64,000 nt of DNA from Solwaraspora sp. WMMA2065 (GTDB taxonomy: Bacteria; Actinomycetota; Actinomycetes; Mycobacteriales; Micromonosporaceae): the NCBI RefSeq assembly GCF_030345075.1, contig NZ_CP128361.1, positions 3,410,001-3,474,000 of the forward strand. Reading direction: 5' to 3'. The first letter of the stretch is position 1. Each line of letters begins with the position of its first letter. The position numbers and the translations under genes were made by a program. The notes below the pieces were generated by a model. The model searched no databases. It had not been told where the DNA came from and saw nothing but the letters and a program-made list of their open reading frames with translations. Shown here piece after piece: positions 55,936-64,000 of this stretch.

Positions 55936-56622
55936 GTGACCTTCGGAGCCTGGCTGGCGCATGTGCGGGGCGGTCGGCTGCTGCACCCGCGCGGCTGCTC
56001 GTTCACCGGCGAGGTCCAGCTCTGGGGCCCGCTCGCCGACTGGTTCCTGCCAGCGGGGCGCTGGCCGGCCGTCATCCGGTTCTCCCGGGGCACCCCGACC
56101 CCGCCCGGCTGGCCGGACATCCTCGGCCTTGCGGTCCGGATCCAGGTCCCGGACCGCCCGGTCGACCTGCTGGTGTCCAGCGCCGGCCGAGCGCCGGTCC
56201 TGCGCCACCTTCCGCTACCCCGGCGCGACTTCGCCACCACGTACGGCAGCATCCTGTCGTTGCGGCACGGTCGGCACCGGATCTACCTGGCCGCGTTTCC
56301 GGCCGCCCCGGGTCGCCTCGGCGGCGCGGTCGAGCAGCTCGCCGAGGTCGCCGCCCGTCGCCCAATCGCGCTGCGGCTCGCGGCGGCCACCGCCACCAGT
56401 CACTGGCGGACGTTCGGTCGGATCGACGTCGGCGAGCCGCTGCCGTCCGCCGTTGACGCCGCCCTCGCCTTCGACCCGACCGGTCACCCTCCGCTGCGGC
56501 TGCGAACGGGTGGGCTGATCCAACGGCTCCGTACCGTCACCTACGCCGCCTCCCGGCGCGCCCGGGGCGCCCGCACCGACGACAATCCGATTGTCGCCGC
56601 CGGTCAGCGGCCGCTAGCGTGA
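55936..56622 (+). CDS. Small catalase-superfamily-like protein
   Basis: 228 residues from a [18 protein letters not shown] and [25 protein letters not shown] recall the catalase fold (HPKGxxxxG and VRFSxxxGxxxxPDxxRDxRG). It is less than half the length of a classical catalase, and a distal histidine-asparagine pair is not evident. Haem binding and activity are therefore uncertain. It stands alone. Confidence 0.6.
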   Translation: MTFGAWLAHVRGGRLLHPRGCSFTGEVQLWGPLADWFLPAGRWPAVIRFSRGTPTPPGWPDILGLAVRIQVPDRPVDLLVSSAGRAPVLRHLPLPRRDFATTYGSILSLRHGRHRIYLAAFPAAPGRLGGAVEQLAEVAARRPIALRLAAATATSHWRTFGRIDVGEPLPSAVDAALAFDPTGHPPLRLRTGGLIQRLRTVTYAASRRARGARTDDNPIVAAGQRPLA

Positions 56623-56651
56623 GCGGCACCGTGACGACCGAGGAGCGACCG

Positions 56652-56693
56652 ATGCGACCGCTGGCGAAACCTGCCACCGCCCGACGAGGCTGA
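56652..56693 (+). CDS. Possible 13-residue leader ORF upstream of rtcB
   Basis: ATG to TGA encodes MRPLAKPATARRG and has AGGAG with a 6-base spacer. It sits between the catalase-like gene and rtcB, with 123 bases to the rtcB ATG. The good ribosome site on so short a frame suggests a leader peptide, but chance is possible. Confidence 0.35.
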   Translation: MRPLAKPATARRG

Positions 56694-56816
56694 GCCGCGC
56701 CCACCGGCAGTCCCGCTGATCCTCGCCGATCCCTCCGGCGATGCACGCCGGTCCCTTCCCGGTGCCGCCGGCCGGCACCGGATCACCGTCGCGTTTCCCC
56801 TACCGAGGAGTTTCCG

Positions 56817-58016
56817 ATGAGTCATGCCCTGCTGCCCGGGACCCGGGCCCCGGTCAAGGTCTGGACCGATCCGGCGACCATCGAGCCGCACGCCAGCCAG
56901 CAGCTGCGCAACATCGGCACGCTGCCGTGGGTGCACGGCGTCGCGGTGATGCCCGACGTGCACTACGGCAAGGGCGCCACCGTCGGCTCGGTGATCGCGA
57001 TGCGTCAGGCGCTGGCCCCGGCGGCGGTCGGCGTCGACATCGGCTGCGGCATGTCCGCGGTGCGGACCAGCCTGACCGACGCGCAGTTGCCGGACGACCT
57101 GGGCGCGCTGCGTACCGCGATCGAGGCCGCGGTCCCGGTCGGCTTCCAGGCCCGCGACACCCCGGTCGACCCGCGCCGGGTGCACGGTCTGCCGACCGCC
57201 GGCTGGGACCGGTTCTGGTCCGGCTTCGCCGGCCTGCACCCCGGGGTCGCCGCGCTGGAGTCCCGGGCGCAGCGTCAGCTCGGCACGCTCGGCGGCGGCA
57301 ACCACTTCATCGAGGTCTGCGTCGAGCAGGGCGGTCCGGACGCCGGCCAAGTCTGGCTGATGCTGCACTCCGGCTCCCGCAACATCGGCAAGGAGCTGGC
57401 CGAGCGGCACATCGCGGCGGCCCGGAAGCTGCCGCACAACGCCGACCTGCCCGACCGCGACCTGGCGGTCTTCCTCGCCGACACGGCGGAGATGACGGCG
57501 TACCGGCGGGACCTGGCCTGGGCGCAGGAGTACGCGGCCCGCAACCGGGCGGTCATGCTGGCGCTGCTCTGCCGGGTGCTGCGCACGGCGGTGCCGGCGG
57601 TCCGCTTCGACGAGCCGATCTCCTGCCACCACAACTACGTGGCCGAGGAGGTCTACGACGGGGTGCCGCTGCTGGTGACCCGCAAGGGGGCGATCCGGGC
57701 CGGGCGGGGCGAACTGGGCATCATCCCCGGGTCGATGGGGACCGGCTCCTACATCGTGCGGGGTCGGGGCAGCGAGGCGGCGTACTGCTCGGCGTCGCAC
57801 GGTGCGGGTCGGCGGATGTCGCGGTCGAAGGCGAAGAAGACCTACACCGTCGACGACCTGGCCGAGCAGACCGCCGGGGTGGAGTGCCGCAAGGACGCCG
57901 GTGTGGTCGACGAGATCCCGGCGGCGTACAAGGACCTGGACCAGGTGCTCGCCGAGCAGGCCGACCTGGTCGAGGTGGTGGCGCACCTGCGGCAGGTGGT
58001 CTGCGTCAAGGGTTGA
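56817..58016 (+). CDS. rtcB: RNA-splicing ligase RtcB
   Basis: 399 residues; GAGGAG lies 8 bases before the ATG. RtcB metal and nucleotide motifs are present: VMPDVHYGKGATVGSV, GVDIGCGM, GTLGGGNHFIEV, LHSGSRNIG, CHHNY and SASHGAGRRMSRSKA, which holds the GMP-accepting histidine. It joins 2',3'-cyclic phosphate or 3'-phosphate RNA ends to 5'-OH ends using GTP and Mn. No RtcA or archease gene is next to it. It ends before a strong hairpin. Confidence 0.95.
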   Translation: MSHALLPGTRAPVKVWTDPATIEPHASQQLRNIGTLPWVHGVAVMPDVHYGKGATVGSVIAMRQALAPAAVGVDIGCGMSAVRTSLTDAQLPDDLGALRTAIEAAVPVGFQARDTPVDPRRVHGLPTAGWDRFWSGFAGLHPGVAALESRAQRQLGTLGGGNHFIEVCVEQGGPDAGQVWLMLHSGSRNIGKELAERHIAAARKLPHNADLPDRDLAVFLADTAEMTAYRRDLAWAQEYAARNRAVMLALLCRVLRTAVPAVRFDEPISCHHNYVAEEVYDGVPLLVTRKGAIRAGRGELGIIPGSMGTGSYIVRGRGSEAAYCSASHGAGRRMSRSKAKKTYTVDDLAEQTAGVECRKDAGVVDEIPAAYKDLDQVLAEQADLVEVVAHLRQVVCVKG

Positions 58017-58046
58017 CCACCGGATGGGCGACCGGGGCGCGCACCG

Positions 58047-58082
58047 GGGCGGGCCGACCCTCCCAGCAGGGTCGACCCGCCC
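58047..58082. terminator. Strong hairpin terminator after rtcB
   Basis: Arms 58047-58061 and 58068-58082 pair at 14 of 15 positions around the loop CCCAGC. It lies 30 bases after the rtcB stop and also downstream of the convergent xylanase remnant. Confidence 0.75.
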
Positions 58083-58128
58083 ACGATGTTTCCTGTCGAC
58101 AGTGGTTGCTATCGACGGTCGGTCGGGG

Positions 58129-58670
58129 TCATGTTCGACAGGTGACCGTCGGCCAGGTCCAGTTGCCGCCGTGCATGATCGTCACTCCGAAGTTGTTACC
58201 GCTACCGTTCGGCCTGGCGGTGATGTTCCCGGTCGTGCCGCTGACCGAGGCGTTCCAGCTGTTCTGCAGGCTCTGTCCGCCGTGCAGGCTGAGGGTGACC
58301 GTCCAGTTGCTGACGTTCTGCACCGAGACGTTGAGGTTGAACCGGTCGCCGAACTGCTGGCCGGCCGACAGCACGGCGGTGCAGTTGCTCTGGCCCGGGT
58401 CACCCGGGTTGCCAGGGTTGCCGGTCGGGGACGGTCCGGGGTTGCCGCTGCTGCCCCCCAGACGTTGATGTCGGAGCTCCCCTGGCTCTGGTAGCCCTCG
58501 GTCGCCATCACCTGGTAGCTGTGGTTGGAGCCGGGCTGTATCCCGGCGCGCGCCCAGGCGTCGAAGTGGTTGGCGGTGGTGATGGTGCCGCCGGTTCGCT
58601 TCTGCTGCCGGACGCTCCAGTACTGCCAGAACGTCTGGGTGCCGTCGATCGACGGCGCGTTGAGCGCGCA
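58129..58670 (-). pseudogene. Remnant of GH11 xylanase with CBM2 domain
   Basis: The first part reads [38 protein letters not shown] and [21 protein letters not shown]. This is the C-terminal half of a GH11 xylanase with its second catalytic Glu in MATEGYQ. The N-terminal half with the nucleophile Glu is absent upstream of 58670. At a run of six C (58454-58459) the frame changes by one base. The other frame gives a Gly/Pro/Asn linker and a CBM2-like domain ([37 protein letters not shown]). The gene is both truncated and frameshifted. Confidence 0.85.
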
Positions 58671-58771
58671 TCTGCTGGCGTCCGGTGTCGTGCCGGGTGC
58701 CGAGGGTGGGACGCACGCCGGTTGACCGGCCCGACTAGCCTGCCGACCGGGACGAGACGGGGGAGGTCGCG

Positions 58772-59791
58772 GTGGGTGACACGGCGGTGGGTAGCGCGGC
58801 GGGTGACCGGGCGTCCGGGTGCCTGTTCGGGCTGGCGTACGGTGACGCACTCGGCAAGCCGACCGAGTTTCTGACGGTCGCCGAGATCCACCACCGGTAC
58901 GGCCAGGCCGGGCCGCGTGAGCTGACCGGCGAGCCGGCGCTGGTCACCGACGACACCCAGATGACCCTCGCGGTCGGCTGGGCGCTGCATGACGCCCCGG
59001 CCGCCACCCCGGACGGGCTGGAACCGCTGCTCCGGGCCCGGTTCCTGGCCTGGGCGGCCAGCCCGGACAACAACCGGGCCCCGGGGATGACCTGCCTGCG
59101 GGCCTGCGGCGAACTGGCCACCGGGGTGGCCTGGCAGCAGGCCACCGTAGCCGGGTCGAAGGGCTGCGGGGCGAACATGCGGGTCGCCCCGGTCGGTCTG
59201 GTCGACGCCTACGACGACGACACCGTGGCCGGCGTCGCGCAACTGCAGGCCGGGCTGACCCACGGACACCCGACCGCGCTGGCCGCGAGCGAGTTGACCG
59301 CCGTCGCGGTCCGGCTGCTGCGCGCGGGTACGCCGCTACCGGCGCTGCCGGGCCTGCTGCGTGAGCACTGTCGCGGGCAGCGGGAGGTGTACCGCGACGA
59401 CTGGCTCGGCCCGCTGTGGCAGCGGCCGGGAACGGACAGTCCGACGGGGTTCATCTCCCGGGGCTGGGATGAGTGTCTCGACGCACTGGACCGGCTCGAC
59501 TCGGCGTTGGCGGCCGGGGACGACGGCGGCGACGCCTGCCGGGTCACCGGGGAGGGCTGGATCGCGGAGGAGGCCCTGGCCACCGGGCTGCTCTGCGCGC
59601 TGTGGCATGCCGACGACCCGGTGGGCGGGTTGGCCCGCGGGGCGGCCACCTCCGGTGACTCGGACTCGATCGCCTGTCTGGCCGGGGCGTTCCTCGGCGC
59701 GGCGTACGGAACGGCGGCCTGGCCGACGACGTGGCCGGACCGCATCGAGTACGCCGACCAACTGCACGCCCTCGGCCAAGCCTGGGACTGA
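58772..59791 (+). CDS. ADP-ribosylglycohydrolase family protein, second copy
   Basis: 339 residues from a GTG with GGGGGAGG upstream. Metal-site motifs: [16 protein letters not shown] at the N-terminus and [21 protein letters not shown] at the C-terminus. [14 protein letters not shown] and [13 protein letters not shown] are family landmarks. It is only distantly similar to the copy at 25244. No transferase or phage gene is near. Its target is unknown. Confidence 0.9.
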   Translation: MGDTAVGSAAGDRASGCLFGLAYGDALGKPTEFLTVAEIHHRYGQAGPRELTGEPALVTDDTQMTLAVGWALHDAPAATPDGLEPLLRARFLAWAASPDNNRAPGMTCLRACGELATGVAWQQATVAGSKGCGANMRVAPVGLVDAYDDDTVAGVAQLQAGLTHGHPTALAASELTAVAVRLLRAGTPLPALPGLLREHCRGQREVYRDDWLGPLWQRPGTDSPTGFISRGWDECLDALDRLDSALAAGDDGGDACRVTGEGWIAEEALATGLLCALWHADDPVGGLARGAATSGDSDSIACLAGAFLGAAYGTAAWPTTWPDRIEYADQLHALGQAWD

Positions 59792-59977
59792 CTGGGCCGA
59801 GCAGCATCGACCCACTGCACCACCAGCAGCACCAGCCAGCCACCCGGCAACGTCAGCTGCACGGCCGGATGAACCCGCAAGCTGCGGAGTTCCCGGGCCG
59901 GCTGCCGACGCCGACGGCTGACCGGGCCCGGAGACTCCGCTCCTACCGCCAAGCACCGGCCTGGCGGACGGCCGGTG

Positions 59978-62487
59978 TCACGACACGCAGCAGTCGCGGT
60001 CGACGGCGGACAGCGGCGACGTCCGCAGGATCCGGACCTGGCCCAGGTCGCCGCCGAGCGGGTCGGCGAAGCTTCCGTTCGGCTCCGGCAGCACCTCGAC
60101 GACGAGCACGCTGACCGGTAGCCCGGGCGGCAACCCGGCCGCCTCCAGTGCCGCCCGCACGTCCGCCCCCGACCAGGTCGTCTCCCCCTCCACCGGCAAC
60201 GGCACCGAACGTGGACCGGGCTGTCGTCGGGGTAACCACAACGGGCGCAGGCCGACCTGCACGTTGCGCCGCGTACTCGCGTCGGCCTGCATCACCCGGG
60301 CGTAGAGCACCGCCCACAGCTGGGTGTTCGGCGGGTCCGGCAACACCCGGCGCAGCCCGAGGTACGGGACGGCGTACGGGGCCCGGACCCGCACCGCACC
60401 GTCCGGTTCGGCGAGCACCGTGGCGGCCAGCTCCGGTGCCGGATGCGCCACCCCTTCCAAGGTCAGTGGCTCGCCGTACCGGCCCTGGGCGGTGGACCAG
60501 AGCGGATCGTCGAGCGGGCCACAGTCGTGGCCGACGCGGATCTCGTAGGTGTAGAACGAGAACAGCTCCGGCGAGCCGGGGTCGGTGTTGGGCGGCAGCG
60601 GCACCAGGAAGTGCCGGTCGCTGTCGGCCGCCGGTTCGAGGCGCTGCATGGTGGCGTATCCCGCCAGGTCCTGCACCTGGCCCGGGGTGATCACCCGGAC
60701 CGGTTCCGGGTCCAGCGGCAGGGTCGGCACGGTGGCCGGGTCGGCGACCGGTTCGGTGTCGGGCAGCAGCATCGGGTCCGGGGTGACGGTCAACGGCCGG
60801 ACGAAGTAGGCGTCACGCGGGTCGGCCAGCGGTTCGACGAACTCCAGCCAGAGTCGCCGGATCCGGGGCGTGGTCGCCGCGTACGACGCGTCGGTGCCGT
60901 ACGGGGTGAGCGCGATGCCGGCGGCGACCACCCGGGGCACCTGCCTCGGCGGCGTGACGATCGGCAGCGTCGACGAGATCACCTGCCGCACCACCTCGCC
61001 GGTTTCGAGGCGGAACTCCAGGTCGTAGTCGACCTGCGGCTCGTACGGCAGCCCGTCGGGACCCAGCGGTGCCGCCACCGCGTCGAGGAAGACCATCCGG
61101 ACGAAGCCGCGATCGGGGTCGCCGGTGCCGGCCTGCACGTTGACCGAGTCGACCAGTTCGATCACGCCGACGTCGGTGACGGTCTGCGGTGCATCGGGGG
61201 CGTCCGGCAGCCGTACGGTGCGCCGCAGCGTCAGCGTCGGTGAGCCGGCGCCGCGCCACGTCCAGTCCCGGTCCACCACCGCCTGTACGGCGTGCAGCCA
61301 CCGTCCGGCGAGTTCGGTCGGATCGGTGAACTCGACGCTGCCGCCATCCGGGGCGAGGTGGTGGCCGAGCCCGGCGCAGCCGAACACCACCCACTCCCCC
61401 GGCGCCCCGAGCAGAGTCGGGCCGTCGGCGACCAGGTCGAGCGCGCCGGCCAGCCGGCCGAGCAGCGCCGGGGTGGGCGCGGTCTGGCACCGATCACCAT
61501 CCACGCGCTGTCCAGCGGGTGTTCCCGCGGGTCCGGGGCGTACCAGCGGGCGGCCAGGCCGGTGACCCGCAGCAGCCAGGTCGCCGCAGTGGACGCCTCG
61601 CCGAGAATCGCCGGGTCGGTGACGACGACGACCGGCAGGCCGAGCCCGGCGTCGCGGATGGTGCCGGTGCCGGTGAAGTCGGTCAACGGGTTGCCGGCCG
61701 GGTCGGCACCGACTCCGGTGGCGTCCACGGTGGTCGGTTCGACGGTGTAGCCGAGCATCAGCGTCCAGAGCTGTTCGACGAACGTCCGGTCCCCGGTGGC
61801 CGGGCCGAACCGGAACTGCTGTCCCCAGGCCGTGGCGGCGCCGGGGTCGCCGACGATCTCGACTACGCCGGACCTGAAGCGGAAGGTCACCGAGGTGGGC
61901 AGGGTGCTGGCGGTCCCGGCGCTGTGGCAGCCGCCGACGCCGCCGGCCGGCGGCGGGTCGGGTGCGGGGTCGAGTCGCAGTACGGCGCTCAGCGGCGCGG
62001 GCACCTCGACGACGTCGCCCGGTACCGTCGCGGTGCCCAGCGTCAGCGTCCCACCGGTGACGAGCAGCCCGGCGTACGCGTCGACGGGCAGCCCGCCGAA
62101 CAGGTCGCCGCGGATCCAGACGGTGCCGGCTTCGATGTCGACGACGGTGCCGGTACGTTGCACGGTCGGCGGCCGGGCCTGGGTGACCACGAACGCGGGT
62201 GCGGCGGCACCGGCCTCGCGGACCTGGAGCCGGCGGGCGGCGACGAACGTTTCGTACCAGACGTCGACGCCGCCGGGGGTGCGGTACGGGCCGACTCTGC
62301 GGGTCGGGGTCAGCCCGGTGCGGCTGTCGACGAACCGGCCGGCGAGGAGCTCTTCGCGTTCGTCACGGCGGTGCACCAGCCGGGTGTCGCGGGGCAGATC
62401 GGCGGTGGCACGCTGAGCGGCCGACGCGGCAAGACTGGTCAGGACGGTACGGACGACGGGGAGATCTCCACGGACTGGCTCTGACAC
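59978..62487 (-). pseudogene. Large unknown protein split by a frameshift
   Basis: A frame from a GTG at 62487 (AGGAGG just upstream) runs to about 61500, where LDSAWMVIGA breaks off. A second frame then carries on in the same style (TPALLGRLAGALDLVADG) to the stop at 59978. Joined, the product would be about 835 residues, rich in beta strands, Pro, Asp and Val, without signal peptide, membrane helix or enzyme motif. The first frame meets a stop only at 61231. The second frame could also start on its own at a GTG (61504). A one-base loss, a sequencing error or frameshifting could explain it. No family is recognised. Confidence 0.6.
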
Positions 62488-62633
62488 GCGCTCCTCCTCG
62501 GAGGCTGCTGCAGCCGGACTCGGACCGGTCTGCAGCGTGCGCCACGTCACACTCCGTGTTCAATCAGATCTTGGATAGTTACCGACCTTCGGAGGTCAGC
62601 GCTGGCCGTCCGGATGAGCCCGGGCCACGGCCG

Positions 62634-63458
62634 TCACCCTGTGACATCCCAGTCGGCTTCGTCGGCCGACCGGCCCACGTCGGTCGGCGGCCGGCCGGCG
62701 GCCCAGCGGATCGCGCCGAGCAGGTGGGCGCGGAACGCCGGTTCGGCGTACGCCTCGACGGTGTGGCCGCCGCCGGTGTAGAAGGTGCGGCCGCCGGCGT
62801 ACGTCCGGCACCAGGCGTGCGGGTGCGGCTGCCCCATCTGCCCGCCGGTGTAGCTGGTTTCGTCGAGCACCGCGAGGATCCGGGCGTCGGTCGGCCGGGT
62901 CCGGTAGTCGTACCACTCGTCGGTGCGCGCCCAGCGGGTCGGCAGGTGCGCGGTGGCCGGGTGGGTCCGGTCGACGACCTCGACGGTGGCCGGCTGCACC
63001 GGCGGGTGCTGGGCGAAGTACGCCCCGACAAGTTCGCCGTAGAACGGCCAGTTGTGCTCGGTGTCGGCGGCCGCGTGCACGCCGACGAATCCGCCGCCAC
63101 CGTTGATGTAGCCCTCGAACGCGGCCCGGCCGGCGTCGTCGAGCACGTCGCCGGTGGTGTTGAGGAAGACGACGGCGGCGTACCGGCTCAGGTTGTCCGG
63201 GGTGAAGACGGCCGGGTCCTCGGTGGCGTCGACGGCGAAGCCGTGCTCCGCGCCGAGTTCGCCGACGGCCTCGACACCGGCCGGGATGGAATCGTGCCGG
63301 TACCCGGTGGTGCGGCTGTAGATGAGCACCCGGTACCCGGTCTCGGCGCTCGACTCGGTGCAGCCGGTGGTCACCAGCGCCACGATACCGCCGAGCAGGC
63401 CGGTGCCGACCACCCGTCGGGTGAGGCCGGCACGGGGCCGGACCGGTTCGCCGGTCAC
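62634..63458 (-). CDS. ThuA-domain lipoprotein
   Basis: 274 residues from a GTG overlapping the regulator stop by four bases. A lipobox VALVTTGC puts the lipid on Cys33. The ThuA (glutamine amidotransferase-like) domain has YRVLIYSRTTGYRHDSIPAGVEA, YAAVVFLNTTGDVLDD, GGGFVGVHAAADTEHNWPFY and DEWYDYRTRP. Family members act in sugar metabolism; the reaction is unknown. Confidence 0.88.
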   Translation of the reverse strand: MTGEPVRPRAGLTRRVVGTGLLGGIVALVTTGCTESSAETGYRVLIYSRTTGYRHDSIPAGVEAVGELGAEHGFAVDATEDPAVFTPDNLSRYAAVVFLNTTGDVLDDAGRAAFEGYINGGGGFVGVHAAADTEHNWPFYGELVGAYFAQHPPVQPATVEVVDRTHPATAHLPTRWARTDEWYDYRTRPTDARILAVLDETSYTGGQMGQPHPHAWCRTYAGGRTFYTGGGHTVEAYAEPAFRAHLLGAIRWAAGRPPTDVGRSADEADWDVTG

Positions 63459-64000
63459 CGGACCGGCTCCGCGACGGCGGTGGGCGCATCCGGCTGCGGC
63501 GGCAGACCGCGGGTGGACAGGAACGCCTGCCACTCGGCGGTGATCCGCTCGACGTCCCGGCAGACCAGCCCGAAGAACTCGCCCATCAACTGCAGCCGGT
63601 CCCCGGCGGGGGTGTCCGGCCCGAGTACGGCGGCACCGTGGGTCGCCGCGTCCGCCCAGGTCCGGAAGACGTGCACCCGCAGCGACCAGGCCCGGTACCA
63701 CAGGCCGTCGTCGACGGCGTAGCGGTCGCGCCGCTGCCCCGGCTCGCGTCGCCGGGCGACGAAGCCGATCCGCTCCAGGAAGGCTATCGACTTGGAGATC
63801 GACGCCGGGCTGACCCGCAGCCGGTCGACCAGCTCGGCGGCGGTGAGTGAACCGCCGTCGCTGACGAAGAGGCTGACCAGCACCCGGGCGGTCATCCGGG
63901 GGAAGCCGGACTGGATCATCAGGGCGGCGAACTGCTGCTCGAAGGCCTGCACGGCGGCCGTGTCCCGGCCGTACCCGGTGGCCTGGTCGGCCGGTGGCCG
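63455..64000 (-). CDS. GbsR/MarR-family regulator, 5' end at window edge
   Basis: The frame is open to the window edge; a GTG at 63952 is an internal candidate, but the upstream codons (DQATGYGRDTAAVQAFEQQF) look coding, so the start is probably outside. The winged helix is GSLTAAELVDRLRVSPASISKSIAFLERIGFVARRREPGQRRDRY. It is coupled to the ThuA gene and may control it. Confidence 0.85.
   Translation of the reverse strand, partial: RPPADQATGYGRDTAAVQAFEQQFAALMIQSGFPRMTARVLVSLFVSDGGSLTAAELVDRLRVSPASISKSIAFLERIGFVARRREPGQRRDRYAVDDGLWYRAWSLRVHVFRTWADAATHGAAVLGPDTPAGDRLQLMGEFFGLVCRDVERITAEWQAFLSTRGLPPQPDAPTAVAEPVR

Noticed and set aside
61500-61510. Programmed -1 frameshift site in the large unknown gene
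   Set aside because: No X-XXY-YYZ heptamer or clear downstream stem was found; simple mutation or sequencing error is more likely.

Overview
The window is high-GC actinobacterial chromosome. Many GTG starts, GTGA/ATGA start-stop overlaps, a DUF397/Scr1-type XRE cluster, an ECF42 sigma factor and an LplB-type sugar ABC system point to a saprophytic actinomycete, probably Micromonosporaceae. The family placement is an inference from codon use and gene content; no rRNA or tRNA gene is visible. Nothing suggests a prophage or an intact insertion sequence.

Region 1 (1-11.4 kb, minus strand) is one metal-limitation block. It holds a ribosomal protein L32 paralogue and a CobW GTPase, then two secreted single-repeat proteins. 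After these come a lipoprotein metal-binding protein, a membrane-anchored repeat protein, an ABC ATPase and an ABC permease. The block ends with a large secreted repeat protein, a WxL/DUF916-like membrane protein and a further repeat protein that leaves the window. The repeat is the actinobacterial surface-anchored domain (TIGR03769) of the 'anchored repeat-type ABC transporter'. Four promoters carry the same Zur-like operator, so the set is best read as a zinc-starvation regulon with cell-surface zinc-binding proteins feeding a ZnuABC-like importer. It abuts a divergent NmtR-like sensor and P1B-4 metal exporter (11.5-13.9 kb).

Region 2 (13.9-31 kb) is mixed: an AraC regulator with an aldo/keto reductase, a DUF456 membrane protein, a GH67 alpha-glucuronidase, an XRE/DUF397 set, small enzymes and DNA-binding proteins, and a GNAT gene that carries a perfect 25-bp palindrome inside its reading frame. 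An RlaP nucleotidyltransferase, a YCII/ECF42 pair, an ADP-ribosylglycohydrolase with a P-loop kinase-like protein, and a leaderless furA-katG operon follow.

Region 3 (31-43.4 kb) is mostly a plant-polysaccharide locus: FAD oxidase, GH42, DUF624, GH39, an ABC importer of the LplB/LplC type, a divergent LacI regulator and a CE7 esterase. Two near-identical CGAAACTTTCG operators lie in the divergent promoter. Together with GH67, GH95, GH1 and a decayed GH11-CBM2 xylanase elsewhere in the window, this suggests hemicellulose use.

Region 4 (43.4-64 kb) holds a truncated PIN toxin with its HTH partner, a SanA-like protein, a PQQ-propeller protein, and a siderophore importer without its ATPase under two iron boxes. 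It continues with GH95 and a nucleoside hydrolase, a TSUP transporter, GH1, a catalase-like protein, the RNA ligase RtcB, the GH11 remnant, a second ADP-ribosylglycohydrolase, a large unknown gene split by a frameshift, a ThuA lipoprotein and a GbsR/MarR regulator cut by the window edge.
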